Shown: one piece after another, positions 9,118-18,578 of the stretch
Position numbering within the stretch: the first letter of the stretch is position 1
Layout of the letters: each line of letters starts with the position of its first letter
Assembly (NCBI RefSeq): GCF_004834005.1
Contig: NZ_STFF01000004.1
Coordinates: 434,001 to 498,000, forward strand
Length of the DNA: 64,000 bases
From: Niastella caeni
Lineage (GTDB): Bacteria; Bacteroidota; Bacteroidia; Chitinophagales; Chitinophagaceae
Reading direction: 5' to 3'
The notes under the pieces: generated by a model
What the model was told of the DNA's origin: nothing
The model's input: the letters and a program-made list of their open reading frames with translations, nothing else
Database searches by the model: none
Made by a program: the position numbers and the translations under genes

Positions 9118-12084
9118 TTATTGCTTTACAATCCTGATGTTGGTATGCCCCTGCTCTTTGTCTATGATGATCAACTGATAAATGCCAGCTTTCAGCTTTT
9201 GCACATCCAGTTCTTTTGCATGACCGTTCACTCGTTGTGTGAGTATATTCTTTCCATTCATGTCGTACAAGGTTATTGTATGCGCATGCAAAAGTCCGGT
9301 TATCGTCAATTTTCCGCTAACGGGATTAGGGAAAGCTTTAATGCCGGATGCCGCCAGTTCTTCCGGTGATGTCACAACAATTTTCTCAGGCTTGTTTTCC
9401 GCTTTTGTCAATATTGCCGGTTGTTGTATGCCAAAGATCCGCATCTCTGCCAACTGCAATGTTGAGCCGGATTTGCAGGTGAAGTTGAATTGGTAGTATT
9501 TAAATGCTCCTGTTTTCTTGAAAATATAAACTTTTTCCTGGCCCCGGCCGCTGAAAAATTCATTATTGACGGTATGAAGCGTTACCCAGTTAACACTATC
9601 TGTTGATGCCTGCAAGGTCCAGTCTTTGGGATCTCTGTTCTGGGCGTCATTGGCAGAAACGATGCTGTACCCACTGGGCATCCAGGTATTGCTGGCTGAA
9701 TATCGTACCCAGCCCGAACAATTAAATGTCAGGTATTTGGTGCCGTTATCATTATCGATCACTTTGGTATAATCTTCATTGGCAGGCGACCCGGTAGTAT
9801 ATTGTGCATCGAGCACGCCGCCGTCATCTGTAATATCTGTGGTCCCAACCAATATCGGTGTCCATAAGTTGGTTTCCCAAACACCTCTTCCATAAGTGGC
9901 CACCCGCAACTTGCCCGAAGATTTTTGGATCTCCACTTCGTTTACAGCCACCAGTGGTAAGCCACTGGCATGCTCTACCCAGTTGGTATCTACATTATCG
10001 CGATAATACACCCCCACGTTCATACCTACATAAATGCTTTCACTGGGATTGTTATCTACCACTATCGACCTGGCTACCAGGGCAGGTAATCCGGCCGAAA
10101 TATTTGTAAAGGTCCTGCCGGTGTCGGTAGATACTAAAACCGAACTGGTAGTACTGTTGCAGGCCAGGAATACTTTTCTGGGGTTCACCGGGCTCACGAA
10201 AATAGCATTGATGGAGGCAGGCGCTGTTACTGAATCCCACGTAGTACCGCCATTGTGGGTGCGGTATAATTTGGCGCCAACAGATCCATAAACGTATTGC
10301 GTATCTGAAGGTGCAACCTCCAGGCAATTTAACTTACCGCCGATCACAGTGCCGGAAATTTTGATCCAGCTTGTGCCGCCATTAAGGGATTTATAAATAC
10401 CCGTCCAGCCGCCATATACCGTATTGTGGTTTTTGGGGTGCATAACGAGGGGCGTTACCCAGTTGCCAGCGGAAGGTTGGGTAAGGTTGGTACGTGAACC
10501 GCCGGCATTGATGGTTTTGTAAATAGCGCCGTTTTGTGAAGTGCCGATGGCGATGTTGGCATTGGTAGGACTTATGATACAATCCATACCATCAGCGCCT
10601 AACCAATCTTTCCACGTGCTGTCTGTTCTCCTGAAAGAGGAACCATTATCCTGTGCACCACCTGTAATTACATCAGGATCTGTTTTGGAACAGGCTATCC
10701 GGTAAAATTGTTTAATGCCTAGTCCTGTTGAAAGATCTGTCCAGTCGCCCCCGCTATTGGTGCTTTTATAAATACCGCCATCGCTGCCTGAGAAAATAGT
10801 GGCGCCGATCCATTCCAGTGCATGAACGTCGGCATGGTTGTAACCCGTATTATTCGGATAGCTCCAGGCGGTTTGTGCAACAAAGGAAGTACCGCCGTTG
10901 GTCGACTTCCAGCAAATAATGCCAGCGATCATCACTTCATTTGCATTAGCAGGATTTACACAAATGGCCATATCATACGTTGCCTGGCCGGAAGTACCGG
11001 TGCCCGTAGTTTCATAACCAAAATAGTTTGTACCACTGGCGGCATTACCAACAACAGTAGTAACATAGGTATTACCAGCATCCGTTGATTTGTATAGGCG
11101 ACCAAACAAACTGCCATTGGCCTGCACTACATATACAACATCAGGACTGGCAGGCGAAACGCCGATCATTGTTCTTCCGGTATTGGTGATGCCATTGGCG
11201 GCGGTGATCGCTGTCCAGGTTACGCCATTGTCGGTTGACCGCCATACGGCATTGGCGCCGGCGCCTGCGGCATACATAATGTTTGGATTGGTAGGATGGA
11301 ATTCGATATCTTCTTTAGTTTCTGTATGAACGTTAGTCCAGCTAACGCCCCCATTAACCGAGCGAAAGATGCCATTGCTGCCGGTGGCGAATACAATATT
11401 GGAACTGTCGGGATGCACCAGTACTTTGCGGGAAACGGTAGGTCCGGCTCCCGTTGCGGCCCAGGTAACGCCGGCATTGGATGATTTAATAACCCCACCG
11501 CCCTGAATGGCAGCATAAACAACATTTTGATTGGAAGGATCGATGCAAAGATGAAAAATGTTCATCCAGGCCGATGAAGTAAAATCAACGAGTGGTTTCC
11601 AGTTAGCGCCGCTGTTAGTGCTTTTCCAGATGCCTCCACCCGGCGAGCTAACATAAATAACAGCCATATTCGAAGGATGAACGGCTACAGAAGTGATCCG
11701 GCCTACGCCCGGGTTCCAGCCGCTGGTGTACGACCAGCTATGCGGACCCAGTTCAAGCCAGGTGCCAAAGGTGCCTCTGGCATTATCCAGTTGCCCGCGG
11801 CTTTTCATAAGATCCTTTGCCGCTTTGTAACGGGCAGCTTCTGTTTCAGCATTGATCAGGTAACCGTTGTCGTCTGTATGGAATTTTTTTTCATATAACC
11901 AGCGTTGGTATTGTTTGTAGCCGGTACCTCTGCCGGTGCCTACGCTGTCGAAATAACGGTTGGCAATGCGCTCAATTTCATTGAGCCGCAGGTCCGTTCT
12001 TTCCATTAAAGTAAAAATGTCTGTTTGGGAAGTGGCAGTAAGGCATAATACCGCCATAAGAATGGATAAGGTTAATTTTCTCAT
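9118..12084 (-). CDS. Secreted BNR/sortilin-type propeller protein with discoidin domain and T9SS sorting domain
   Basis: 988 residues. After a signal peptide (1-19) and a helical lead (20-100) there are about eleven Asp-box motifs of the form S-x-D/N-x-G-x-T-W (for example STNSGANW, STDNGVTW, SLNGGTSW, THNGGTTW) that build one or two 7-10-bladed propellers of the VPS10/BNR type (~110-730). An F5/8 type C (discoidin) carbohydrate-binding domain follows (~745-890). The end is a T9SS type A sorting domain (AFPNPVSGKLTI...LYDMNGK...LKAGIYQLII). It is therefore exported by T9SS and either released or surface-anchored. Glycan binding or glycosidase activity is possible, but I see no sialidase catalytic set. 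Confidence 0.8.
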   Translation of the reverse strand: MRKLTLSILMAVLCLTATSQTDIFTLMERTDLRLNEIERIANRYFDSVGTGRGTGYKQYQRWLYEKKFHTDDNGYLINAETEAARYKAAKDLMKSRGQLDNARGTFGTWLELGPHSWSYTSGWNPGVGRITSVAVHPSNMAVIYVSSPGGGIWKSTNSGANWKPLVDFTSSAWMNIFHLCIDPSNQNVVYAAIQGGGVIKSSNAGVTWAATGAGPTVSRKVLVHPDSSNIVFATGSNGIFRSVNGGVSWTNVHTETKEDIEFHPTNPNIMYAAGAGANAVWRSTDNGVTWTAITAANGITNTGRTMIGVSPASPDVVYVVQANGSLFGRLYKSTDAGNTYVTTVVGNAASGTNYFGYETTGTGTSGQATYDMAICVNPANANEVMIAGIICWKSTNGGTSFVAQTAWSYPNNTGYNHADVHALEWIGATIFSGSDGGIYKSTNSGGDWTDLSTGLGIKQFYRIACSKTDPDVITGGAQDNGSSFRRTDSTWKDWLGADGMDCIISPTNANIAIGTSQNGAIYKTINAGGSRTNLTQPSAGNWVTPLVMHPKNHNTVYGGWTGIYKSLNGGTSWIKISGTVIGGKLNCLEVAPSDTQYVYGSVGAKLYRTHNGGTTWDSVTAPASINAIFVSPVNPRKVFLACNSTTSSVLVSTDTGRTFTNISAGLPALVARSIVVDNNPSESIYVGMNVGVYYRDNVDTNWVEHASGLPLVAVNEVEIQKSSGKLRVATYGRGVWETNLWTPILVGTTDITDDGGVLDAQYTTGSPANEDYTKVIDNDNGTKYLTFNCSGWVRYSASNTWMPSGYSIVSANDAQNRDPKDWTLQASTDSVNWVTLHTVNNEFFSGRGQEKVYIFKKTGAFKYYQFNFTCKSGSTLQLAEMRIFGIQQPAILTKAENKPEKIVVTSPEELAASGIKAFPNPVSGKLTITGLLHAHTITLYDMNGKNILTQRVNGHAKELDVQKLKAGIYQLIIIDKEQGHTNIRIVKQ

Positions 12085-12181
12085 GTAGACTTTGTTTTGC
12101 CACTGAAAATACTACCAAATACTTTTAGCTCATGAATTAAATATTCACATATGGAATATGTATTATGCCTCTCCCATTCTT

Positions 12182-15100
12182 CTATTTTCCTAGTATACTC
12201 ACCGCTGTTACAATCGGGCAAAATGCACTGATCGCGGATACAATGGCTTTGGCCTCGCTTGAAGAAAGCCCGAATACGGATGTAAGAACGCCTGTGATCC
12301 TGTCTTCAACCCAGCCAAGCACTTTCGCCGCCATTTCTGCCCAGTATTTAGGATCGGTGAATAGTTTGATAAGAAAATCCTTTACTGCCTGCCAGCAGAT
12401 TCCTGCAAGATCGGCCAGCTTACCAACGTTTACATCCAGTCTAATATCGCCGAGCGAATATTGCGTACCGGCCAATTCAAAGCCGGCGGTGAAGGTGGCG
12501 CCAAAGTTTCCATTTTGCAGGTCGGCATAAATTTTTGACGCTGCATACACGCCGGTATTTATATTCCATGTTCCCAATTTGCCGAGGTCTATAGAACCGA
12601 TGCCCACATTAATGTTACCAGTAACCGATAAATTTTCGGCAGTAAAGCTTCCGGACAATTTGCCGTTGAAGACCCCACCGAGCGAAGAGCCTGTTACCTC
12701 CAGGTTGGCGCCGCTTTCATTGATATCGACAAAAATGCCCTGGCTGGCCCCAAGCAGGGTCAGTTTACCATTTACAAAGAAGTGAGGTTTTTGAAATTTT
12801 TCGGGTGCACCTGGCTGTGTAAAGGTAGAGATGGACACCTGCGGTCCGCCAGCGCCCTGTTCGGCTGCTATGCTGAAGAAGTTGTCAGAAACAAGGCTGA
12901 TCTTATCCATTTGTGCATCTACCCTGATCCCTTTATTAATTATAATGTCAATGTCAGTGTCTAATTTAAATAATAAGAACTGAATGCGGCCGCTGATCTT
13001 CATCCCTTGCGGATAGTAAAAGGTGCCAATAGAAACGCCTGAAGGCGACGGCACAAAATAGAACTGCGCTTCCCGCGAAACTTCTATTTCCTGGCTGCTG
13101 TTCTTAATCAGTTGCCAGTGTGTAACAGTGGAGCTGCTCCCCGCGCCTGCTTTTTCGGTGATGTACCATTTTCCGTTCTTGGAATCGTTAAAGATCATCA
13201 TGCCGTCACTGGTACTGGGAAAACTTGCCTGCTTCCCGTAATTCATGAAATCGCTTTGGATCACGTCGCCCTTGAAGTTGTTCAATGCATCTTCGAGTTG
13301 TGTGGCCGATGCGCCTTTGGGAACCGTGAAGGCGCCTGCTGTGGTGCCTTTAATAGAGACCTCATCCAATGCAGACTTAATAGGCGCCGGCAATTCTTCA
13401 TTGGTAACACCCACGAGTTTGTCAACCACATCGCCCAGTGTAAGATTGCTTAAAGCGCCTGCGATCATACTTTCGGCCGGATTAGCTGTATTGATCATTA
13501 CCGCCAGGGTGCTGTCGAACAAATTGTCGACCATCAGTTCCGCCGCAAAGCCGAAACTGGGTAATCCTTCAAAGGAAATGCCGAGCTCGAGCGCCACACC
13601 GCCCAACTGTAAGGGCCCGAAGGTTAATGGCTTTTCTACTTTCAGCGTTCCGGATACGAACACGCCATTGCCCACCACCGTTAGTAGTACATCGAAATCC
13701 AATTCATTGTCTTCGAGCAATGTTTTCAACGAAGCGGCCAGGCCGAAGGCAAAACCATCGGGGCCGCCAGTAAGCACCATGATCGTTCCTGTTAAACAGG
13801 TATTCTTATAGCCCAGCGCACCGGCGCAAGTGCGTTGATTGACGTCCTCTACAGGTGTAAGGAAGGTCGTGAGCGATACGCCCAACTGGAATTGTTTCTT
13901 TTCTGTAAGGTATGCCAGGAAGCCATCCAACTGGGTGCCTTCGGGGATCTTGAGCAGATCGATCAATGCGCCCAGGATCTTGTTCTTTTTGGTAAAGACC
14001 GTACTGGTATAAAGAAAGAAACCGGGTTGAATGCCGCGGGCAATGGCGGGCAATTTGATCTTTGATTTGCCGAGCGCTGCCTGATCAAACTGTTCAAAAC
14101 CCGGGAAAGTAAACGTTTGATCGTTTAATGTTGAAATGGCCAAAGTAAACGTTTGGAAGGGAAACCAGGATGTAAAGGCATTCACACTATCTGATACGCC
14201 GCCAGACAGATTGCCAAGCTGATCAACCTCTATTTGCAAACCCACTGCAACACCCCAGCCGCCTGCACCTTTTTGAAGAACAAATGCCAGGCTGCCGATC
14301 TTGTCAATGACCGTTCCCAACTGCATATTATAATCATTGCCCTTTTTGACGAGCATGATAAATGATTGCGTAAAAGTCAGATTGAACCCGCTGGGTACAT
14401 TAATTGGTTGTTGAATGAAAAAGGAGACGATCTCACTGAGCGATACACTGGGGAAATCGCCCCTGATGATAACGTCGCCGGGAATATTGTAACTGGAGGT
14501 GAGCGTTACGCCTGCAATCTGGGCCGTGCCGTAAAAGCTACCGCTCAAATCGCCTGATGCCGGCTTCAGGAGGAACAAACCAACATTGCTGAACGTTAAT
14601 TCGGTTACCCCGAGCGGTATGGTCCATGGTTTGGGTTGCTGCGCCATCAGCAACATAACGGAATAATAATTTCCCGGTGATACGGTCAACTCCAAATTAT
14701 CAATAGACAGATCGCTTACTTCGGGAATGCCCGGGGCATAAGTTGACATGAATGATGACAACGGCACATCAAATCTTTCTGCCACCGAAGCCATTATCGT
14801 AAAGCCGGTCCCTTTTTGGGCATAAATATTAACCGGTACGCCCTGTACTTCCATGCTGCCCTTTACCAGGATGTCGATAGCCCGTGTTGCCGGATCGAAC
14901 GGGTTTTGCACGGTGAGCGTTGCCGATACCGATTGTACTTCGAAATGCCCGGGCCAGATATTCCAGTCAAGCTTTGGCATGCCTACCGTTATAGAAGCAG
15001 CGCGCACATCGAGGCCCTTATCAAATCCGATGGTTACACTGGCACGTTGAATGCCCAATCCGCCCAGGTCGCCTTTTTGAATAGCATCGGGGAAAGAACT

Positions 15101-16102
15101 TAATACATTATCTATGCCCAGGAGATCTGCGAGCTCGCTGAAATTTCCAATAGGTGAATTCTCAAAATCGGCATACAATTGCGCCGCGTTTGTATCTGGC
15201 GGCGTTACCACGGTTACGTCTATCTCCGTTTTGGCACTGGGTATTTCAAATTTCCCGGAATAAGCAACCGTTGTTTCAAAAGTGCTGTTCTTTCCAAACC
15301 ATTCGGTGCTTGCTGCACTGTATACCCGAAAATGATCGGCGGTGAATGACATGCCGCCCAACTGAAATGCCCCTGCTGCCAAACCGGCTTTTAAATTGAT
15401 GCCCGGAACTGTTCCTTCCATCTCCCACGGAAATTCTTCCGGTTTCAGCGGAGGCGTTACGATGAAATCATATGGAAGATATATGGTGCCTTGTAATTTC
15501 AGATCACCGCTACCGCCAACAAGTGTTTCAAAAACGCTTAAGATGCCGGTGGGCGATAGGTTTGCCCGGAAGTTGATGCCGGCGATCAGGTCCTGGTTCT
15601 CGAATGTTTGTTCACAGGTAGTAACCAGGAATTGCGCATTTGTCATTACCAGCTCGTCGAGCGGACTGGTTGGCGTTGAATCAGGCTGCGATACATTAAG
15701 ATCCGTTGGCAGATCGGGAAAGCTGTTGGAGAATTTCCAGGGAACTGGCGGCGGGGTTGAACCGATAACTGTATATTGAAAGATCGCCTGCACATTTCCT
15801 TCAACCAATGTAAGCATACAGGTGACTGGCACCCCGGTTATCGTTAATCTGAATCCACCGGTGCCGGTAATTATAACTACGGCGCCATCGTTTGCAGGGT
15901 TCGCCTGCGCATCTGTTATTTCAATTGGTTGGTTATTGAATGCGTAGCGGATAATACCCGGCATCACATTTCCTGCATCTATCGATTGCAGGGTTGCGCC
16001 ATTAATAGTGATCTTTCTGCCGGGAATGGTGCCGTCATCTGCGATCTGCAATAATGTCCTGATCGGGTTAGCTACCGGCGTATTCAATATATGGGGACTC
16101 AT
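12182..16102 (-). CDS. Giant 1306-residue beta-rich protein, last gene of the TULIP/protease operon
   Basis: I do not recognise a named family. The protein has no signal peptide and few charged patches. It is dominated by repeating amphipathic beta segments such as LSIDNLELTVSPGNYYSVML, GVTELTFSNVGLFLL, GTAQIAGVTLTSSYN and GALGYKNTCLTGTIMVL. These resemble long hydrophobic-groove or adhesin-like scaffolds. A C-terminal helical stretch (~1230-1306: LAGICWQAVKDFLIKLF, WAEMAAKVLGWVEDRITGVL, EAKAIVSAISAFCPIV) is amphipathic or hydrophobic enough to touch membranes. It lies 43 bp after the YopT-like protease gene. By position it could be a lipid-binding or lipid-bridging partner of the TULIP-like proteins, or a large secreted toxin; both are inference. 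The nearest alternative is a DUF6603-like beta protein, which I cannot confirm. Confidence 0.6.
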   Translation of the reverse strand: MSPHILNTPVANPIRTLLQIADDGTIPGRKITINGATLQSIDAGNVMPGIIRYAFNNQPIEITDAQANPANDGAVVIITGTGGFRLTITGVPVTCMLTLVEGNVQAIFQYTVIGSTPPPVPWKFSNSFPDLPTDLNVSQPDSTPTSPLDELVMTNAQFLVTTCEQTFENQDLIAGINFRANLSPTGILSVFETLVGGSGDLKLQGTIYLPYDFIVTPPLKPEEFPWEMEGTVPGINLKAGLAAGAFQLGGMSFTADHFRVYSAASTEWFGKNSTFETTVAYSGKFEIPSAKTEIDVTVVTPPDTNAAQLYADFENSPIGNFSELADLLGIDNVLSSFPDAIQKGDLGGLGIQRASVTIGFDKGLDVRAASITVGMPKLDWNIWPGHFEVQSVSATLTVQNPFDPATRAIDILVKGSMEVQGVPVNIYAQKGTGFTIMASVAERFDVPLSSFMSTYAPGIPEVSDLSIDNLELTVSPGNYYSVMLLMAQQPKPWTIPLGVTELTFSNVGLFLLKPASGDLSGSFYGTAQIAGVTLTSSYNIPGDVIIRGDFPSVSLSEIVSFFIQQPINVPSGFNLTFTQSFIMLVKKGNDYNMQLGTVIDKIGSLAFVLQKGAGGWGVAVGLQIEVDQLGNLSGGVSDSVNAFTSWFPFQTFTLAISTLNDQTFTFPGFEQFDQAALGKSKIKLPAIARGIQPGFFLYTSTVFTKKNKILGALIDLLKIPEGTQLDGFLAYLTEKKQFQLGVSLTTFLTPVEDVNQRTCAGALGYKNTCLTGTIMVLTGGPDGFAFGLAASLKTLLEDNELDFDVLLTVVGNGVFVSGTLKVEKPLTFGPLQLGGVALELGISFEGLPSFGFAAELMVDNLFDSTLAVMINTANPAESMIAGALSNLTLGDVVDKLVGVTNEELPAPIKSALDEVSIKGTTAGAFTVPKGASATQLEDALNNFKGDVIQSDFMNYGKQASFPSTSDGMMIFNDSKNGKWYITEKAGAGSSSTVTHWQLIKNSSQEIEVSREAQFYFVPSPSGVSIGTFYYPQGMKISGRIQFLLFKLDTDIDIIINKGIRVDAQMDKISLVSDNFFSIAAEQGAGGPQVSISTFTQPGAPEKFQKPHFFVNGKLTLLGASQGIFVDINESGANLEVTGSSLGGVFNGKLSGSFTAENLSVTGNINVGIGSIDLGKLGTWNINTGVYAASKIYADLQNGNFGATFTAGFELAGTQYSLGDIRLDVNVGKLADLAGICWQAVKDFLIKLFTDPKYWAEMAAKVLGWVEDRITGVLTSVFGLSSSEAKAIVSAISAFCPIVTAVSILGK

Positions 16103-16145
16103 TAGGTTGCTGCATTAGTGGTTATAGGATAATTATGTCAGCTTC

Positions 16146-16913
16146 TTATCGTTTACCATTTTTAGCAGTAAACGATGCTATATAGAATTTTGTATAATTT
16201 GTAAACGGAGGTTCGGTGTATATTTTCAACCAAACATCAAAGCAGAAGAAGTTCATAAGCCTGTCTTCTGTACCGAATACAAAAAAGCCGAGGTTGGCAT
16301 CAAAAAATTCGTAGATGCCTGGAAAGTTGGAAGATGCCGATAGGTCGGGACGGAAGCCAAACGCTATTGCGTGTGCGGTGTCTGCATCGTGCATTTCAAC
16401 GATAAAGTAGGAAGGCCCGTTCTTTGTTGCAGTGGCCTTCAGCCGGTCAAAGATCTCCAGTCCGGCAAGCATATTGTCTTCCTCAAATTCTTCAACCGCC
16501 TGCATCCCGGGACCGTAGAATTGCTTTAAGCGATCATCTTTGAATTTTAGGATCTTTGCCCGTATGGCCGGTTTATCTTCTTTTGTCGCCTTTTTCAACT
16601 GATCTACCAACACCCTCAGGTTTTTTTTAAATTGTTCTGTCATGGCTTCTAGTCCAGTCTGAATGTCGAGGTACTTGGGCGGAATGCGGCTTGTGTAGGG
16701 CCAAACCAGCGACCTGTTCCGGATCTCGTTAACGAAATCCCTGGGGCCGGGCTGCCCTAGCTGGTAAGCCGTTACAAAATCAATGGCCATGGCAAAACAA
16801 ACACCCTTACTGTTGTTGACTTTAAGCAGGGGTTCCGTACTTTGATCGATCCAGAGAACGAATGCGCCTTTATTGTCTTCAACAACGTATTTACGCCAGG
16901 TCTCTTTATCCAT
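16146..16913 (-). CDS. YopT-type (peptidase family C58-like) papain-fold cysteine protease
   Basis: 255 residues, no signal peptide. The putative triad is well placed: Cys39 in SKGVCFAMAIDFV at the start of a helix, His181 in DTAHAIAFGFRP, and Asp205 in YEFFDANLGFFVF. The FFD-x-N-x-G-x-F segment is the hallmark following the active Asp in YopT/AvrPphB-like C58 proteases. Between Cys and His is a charged helical region (84-160). In pathogens, C58 enzymes cleave prenylated Rho GTPases or host kinases, or act as toxin domains. Here the target is unknown. It sits 42 bp downstream of the 537-residue TULIP-like gene and 43 bp upstream of the giant gene, inside one operon with a prenyl diphosphate synthase. 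Confidence 0.7.
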   Translation of the reverse strand: MDKETWRKYVVEDNKGAFVLWIDQSTEPLLKVNNSKGVCFAMAIDFVTAYQLGQPGPRDFVNEIRNRSLVWPYTSRIPPKYLDIQTGLEAMTEQFKKNLRVLVDQLKKATKEDKPAIRAKILKFKDDRLKQFYGPGMQAVEEFEEDNMLAGLEIFDRLKATATKNGPSYFIVEMHDADTAHAIAFGFRPDLSASSNFPGIYEFFDANLGFFVFGTEDRLMNFFCFDVWLKIYTEPPFTNYTKFYIASFTAKNGKR

Positions 16914-16955
16914 GATTGTTGTATTAGAAGTTTGGGATGTGTGTTATTAACCGGT

Positions 16956-18569
16956 TTAATTGCCGCCCAGTTGCTGGGTCAGCATAGCCCTGGTTAAACG
17001 GGTTACTTCATTACTGATGTCGGTGAGGTGGTTATTGAACTGGCTTTTGATGGCGGCTACTATTTTTTGTTGAACGGCTGAAGTGTTGAGCACTCGCTGC
17101 ACTACCGGACCAAGATCCGATTGATCGGAAAGGGTGATCTTCATGTTGTCTACAGCAGGCACCTGGAAGTCGATCGAATTAAAAGTTACCACCAATGTAC
17201 CTGCATCGTCGCCGCCCGGGGTTATAACACTACTGAGCGAAACTGAATTGATCGCCACCGTGATCCCGAATCGCAGCTCGCCGCCAGGGTATGAAGCATA
17301 AAAATCAGCGGTAGCGGTCGTTGTATTTAAAGCCCCCAATACTAAGGTCATCTGCAGGGTTGGCGGCGTCAGCAGCATGCGTTCAGCCGGCACTTTTGCA
17401 TTGGGAAAACCTGTGATGACAATATTCGATAGGGTCACATTGCTGAGGTTAATACCGGCCATCAATGGAAAACTCCCTATCGTCAGGTTCTGTGGCCTGA
17501 ACGGATTTAAGGACGGGTTCTTATAGTTTTCCAGGAGCGTTTTCACATACCAGTTACTGGCCGGGTTATTCAGGGAATACCGGATGCGGTCAAAAAGGTA
17601 TAAGTCCACTTTATTGGTGGCTTGTTGTCCCGCATCGCCGGGTAATGGTCCGGTTACTGCGCCTAAACGGGCATCCAGGAAAGTGCCAACCTGTGCGTTG
17701 AGGGTGTTTGTTAAGGCATTGATATTGTCTGGCCCATTCAGGGAATCCTGCATTTGCCCAAATACGGCTTCACTGGCGTCGGGCGCGCTCATGAAGTTGG
17801 TAATGAGCGTGGAAATAATATCCCTGAAGATCGAATCATTCGAGAGCCGGGCATCTACATTTGCAAATTGCGGCGCCTGGTCGCCGGTTGTCACTAATGT
17901 GAGTTTGGTGATGGCCAGGTTTAAGCCAGATCGGTTGGGGGCCACTGTTATTTTTATAGATGCGGTGAAATTCAATTGGGTAATGTCTGCCGAGAAGGTG
18001 CCTTCGCCAACGATCTGCACCGGAGGTGCTGCCGGATCGATGCATGTTGCATCATCGGGATTTTGTGATAGACACAGGTTTTGTGTGAGGATGAACGGGG
18101 CGCTTAAAGACAATTTGCTTATTTTTTGTCCCGGTTGCAATCCGGCCGGATTTTTTGTCCAGTAGTTGAATTGCATTTTAATATCCGCGGTCACCGCAGC
18201 GCCTGGCGCGTCGTAATTATAATTTGTAAAGTCGGTAATGTAAACATTTTCCAGGCCGTTGATGATGACTTTATTCACGCCTTTGGAATCTTTCAGGTCG
18301 AGGGAAGGGTCGGGATCTTTTGGATAAGGAATGGCCGGCGTACCGTTGATCTGGTAATATTGATCCGAGATCATATTGGCGATGGTTAACCCATTGCTGC
18401 CGCCCAGTTTTCCAATTGTCCAGTTATCTTCCTTCAATGGCAGCAACGGCGCTCCGCCGCTTTGGATACCCGATAGCAATACCGGAAGGAAGTTCTTTGA
18501 TTTCGGATCATTGGCCGATGTCTTTATAGTGCGAAAAATGAATGCGAATAATTTAGAATTGCCACCCAT
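16956..18569 (-). CDS. 537-residue TULIP-like/lipid-binding-like protein
   Basis: No named family is recognised. No signal peptide. Beta-rich segments alternate with two long amphipathic helices, one near the middle (FRDIISTLITNFMSA, ~245-260) and one at the C-terminus (QQKIVAAIKSQFNNHLTDISNEVTRL, ~500-530). In the beta parts the strands read as amphipathic sheet edges (VNKVIINGLENVYITDF, GINLSNVTLSNIVITGF, GTLVVTFNSIDFQV). This helix-plus-curved-sheet layout is what TULIP (tubular lipid-binding) proteins show, and the small protein encoded first in the operon shows it more clearly. The gene starts 9 bp after the prenyl synthase stop. The assignment is structural inference and needs a fold prediction. 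Confidence 0.45.
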   Translation of the reverse strand: MGGNSKLFAFIFRTIKTSANDPKSKNFLPVLLSGIQSGGAPLLPLKEDNWTIGKLGGSNGLTIANMISDQYYQINGTPAIPYPKDPDPSLDLKDSKGVNKVIINGLENVYITDFTNYNYDAPGAAVTADIKMQFNYWTKNPAGLQPGQKISKLSLSAPFILTQNLCLSQNPDDATCIDPAAPPVQIVGEGTFSADITQLNFTASIKITVAPNRSGLNLAITKLTLVTTGDQAPQFANVDARLSNDSIFRDIISTLITNFMSAPDASEAVFGQMQDSLNGPDNINALTNTLNAQVGTFLDARLGAVTGPLPGDAGQQATNKVDLYLFDRIRYSLNNPASNWYVKTLLENYKNPSLNPFRPQNLTIGSFPLMAGINLSNVTLSNIVITGFPNAKVPAERMLLTPPTLQMTLVLGALNTTTATADFYASYPGGELRFGITVAINSVSLSSVITPGGDDAGTLVVTFNSIDFQVPAVDNMKITLSDQSDLGPVVQRVLNTSAVQQKIVAAIKSQFNNHLTDISNEVTRLTRAMLTQQLGGN

Positions 18570-18578
18570 AAAAAAAAT

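Noticed and set aside
12141..12159. ATATTC/GAATAT inverted repeat after the giant gene considered as a terminator or operator.
   Set aside because: Only a 6-bp AT stem with no T-run at the right place; could be chance.
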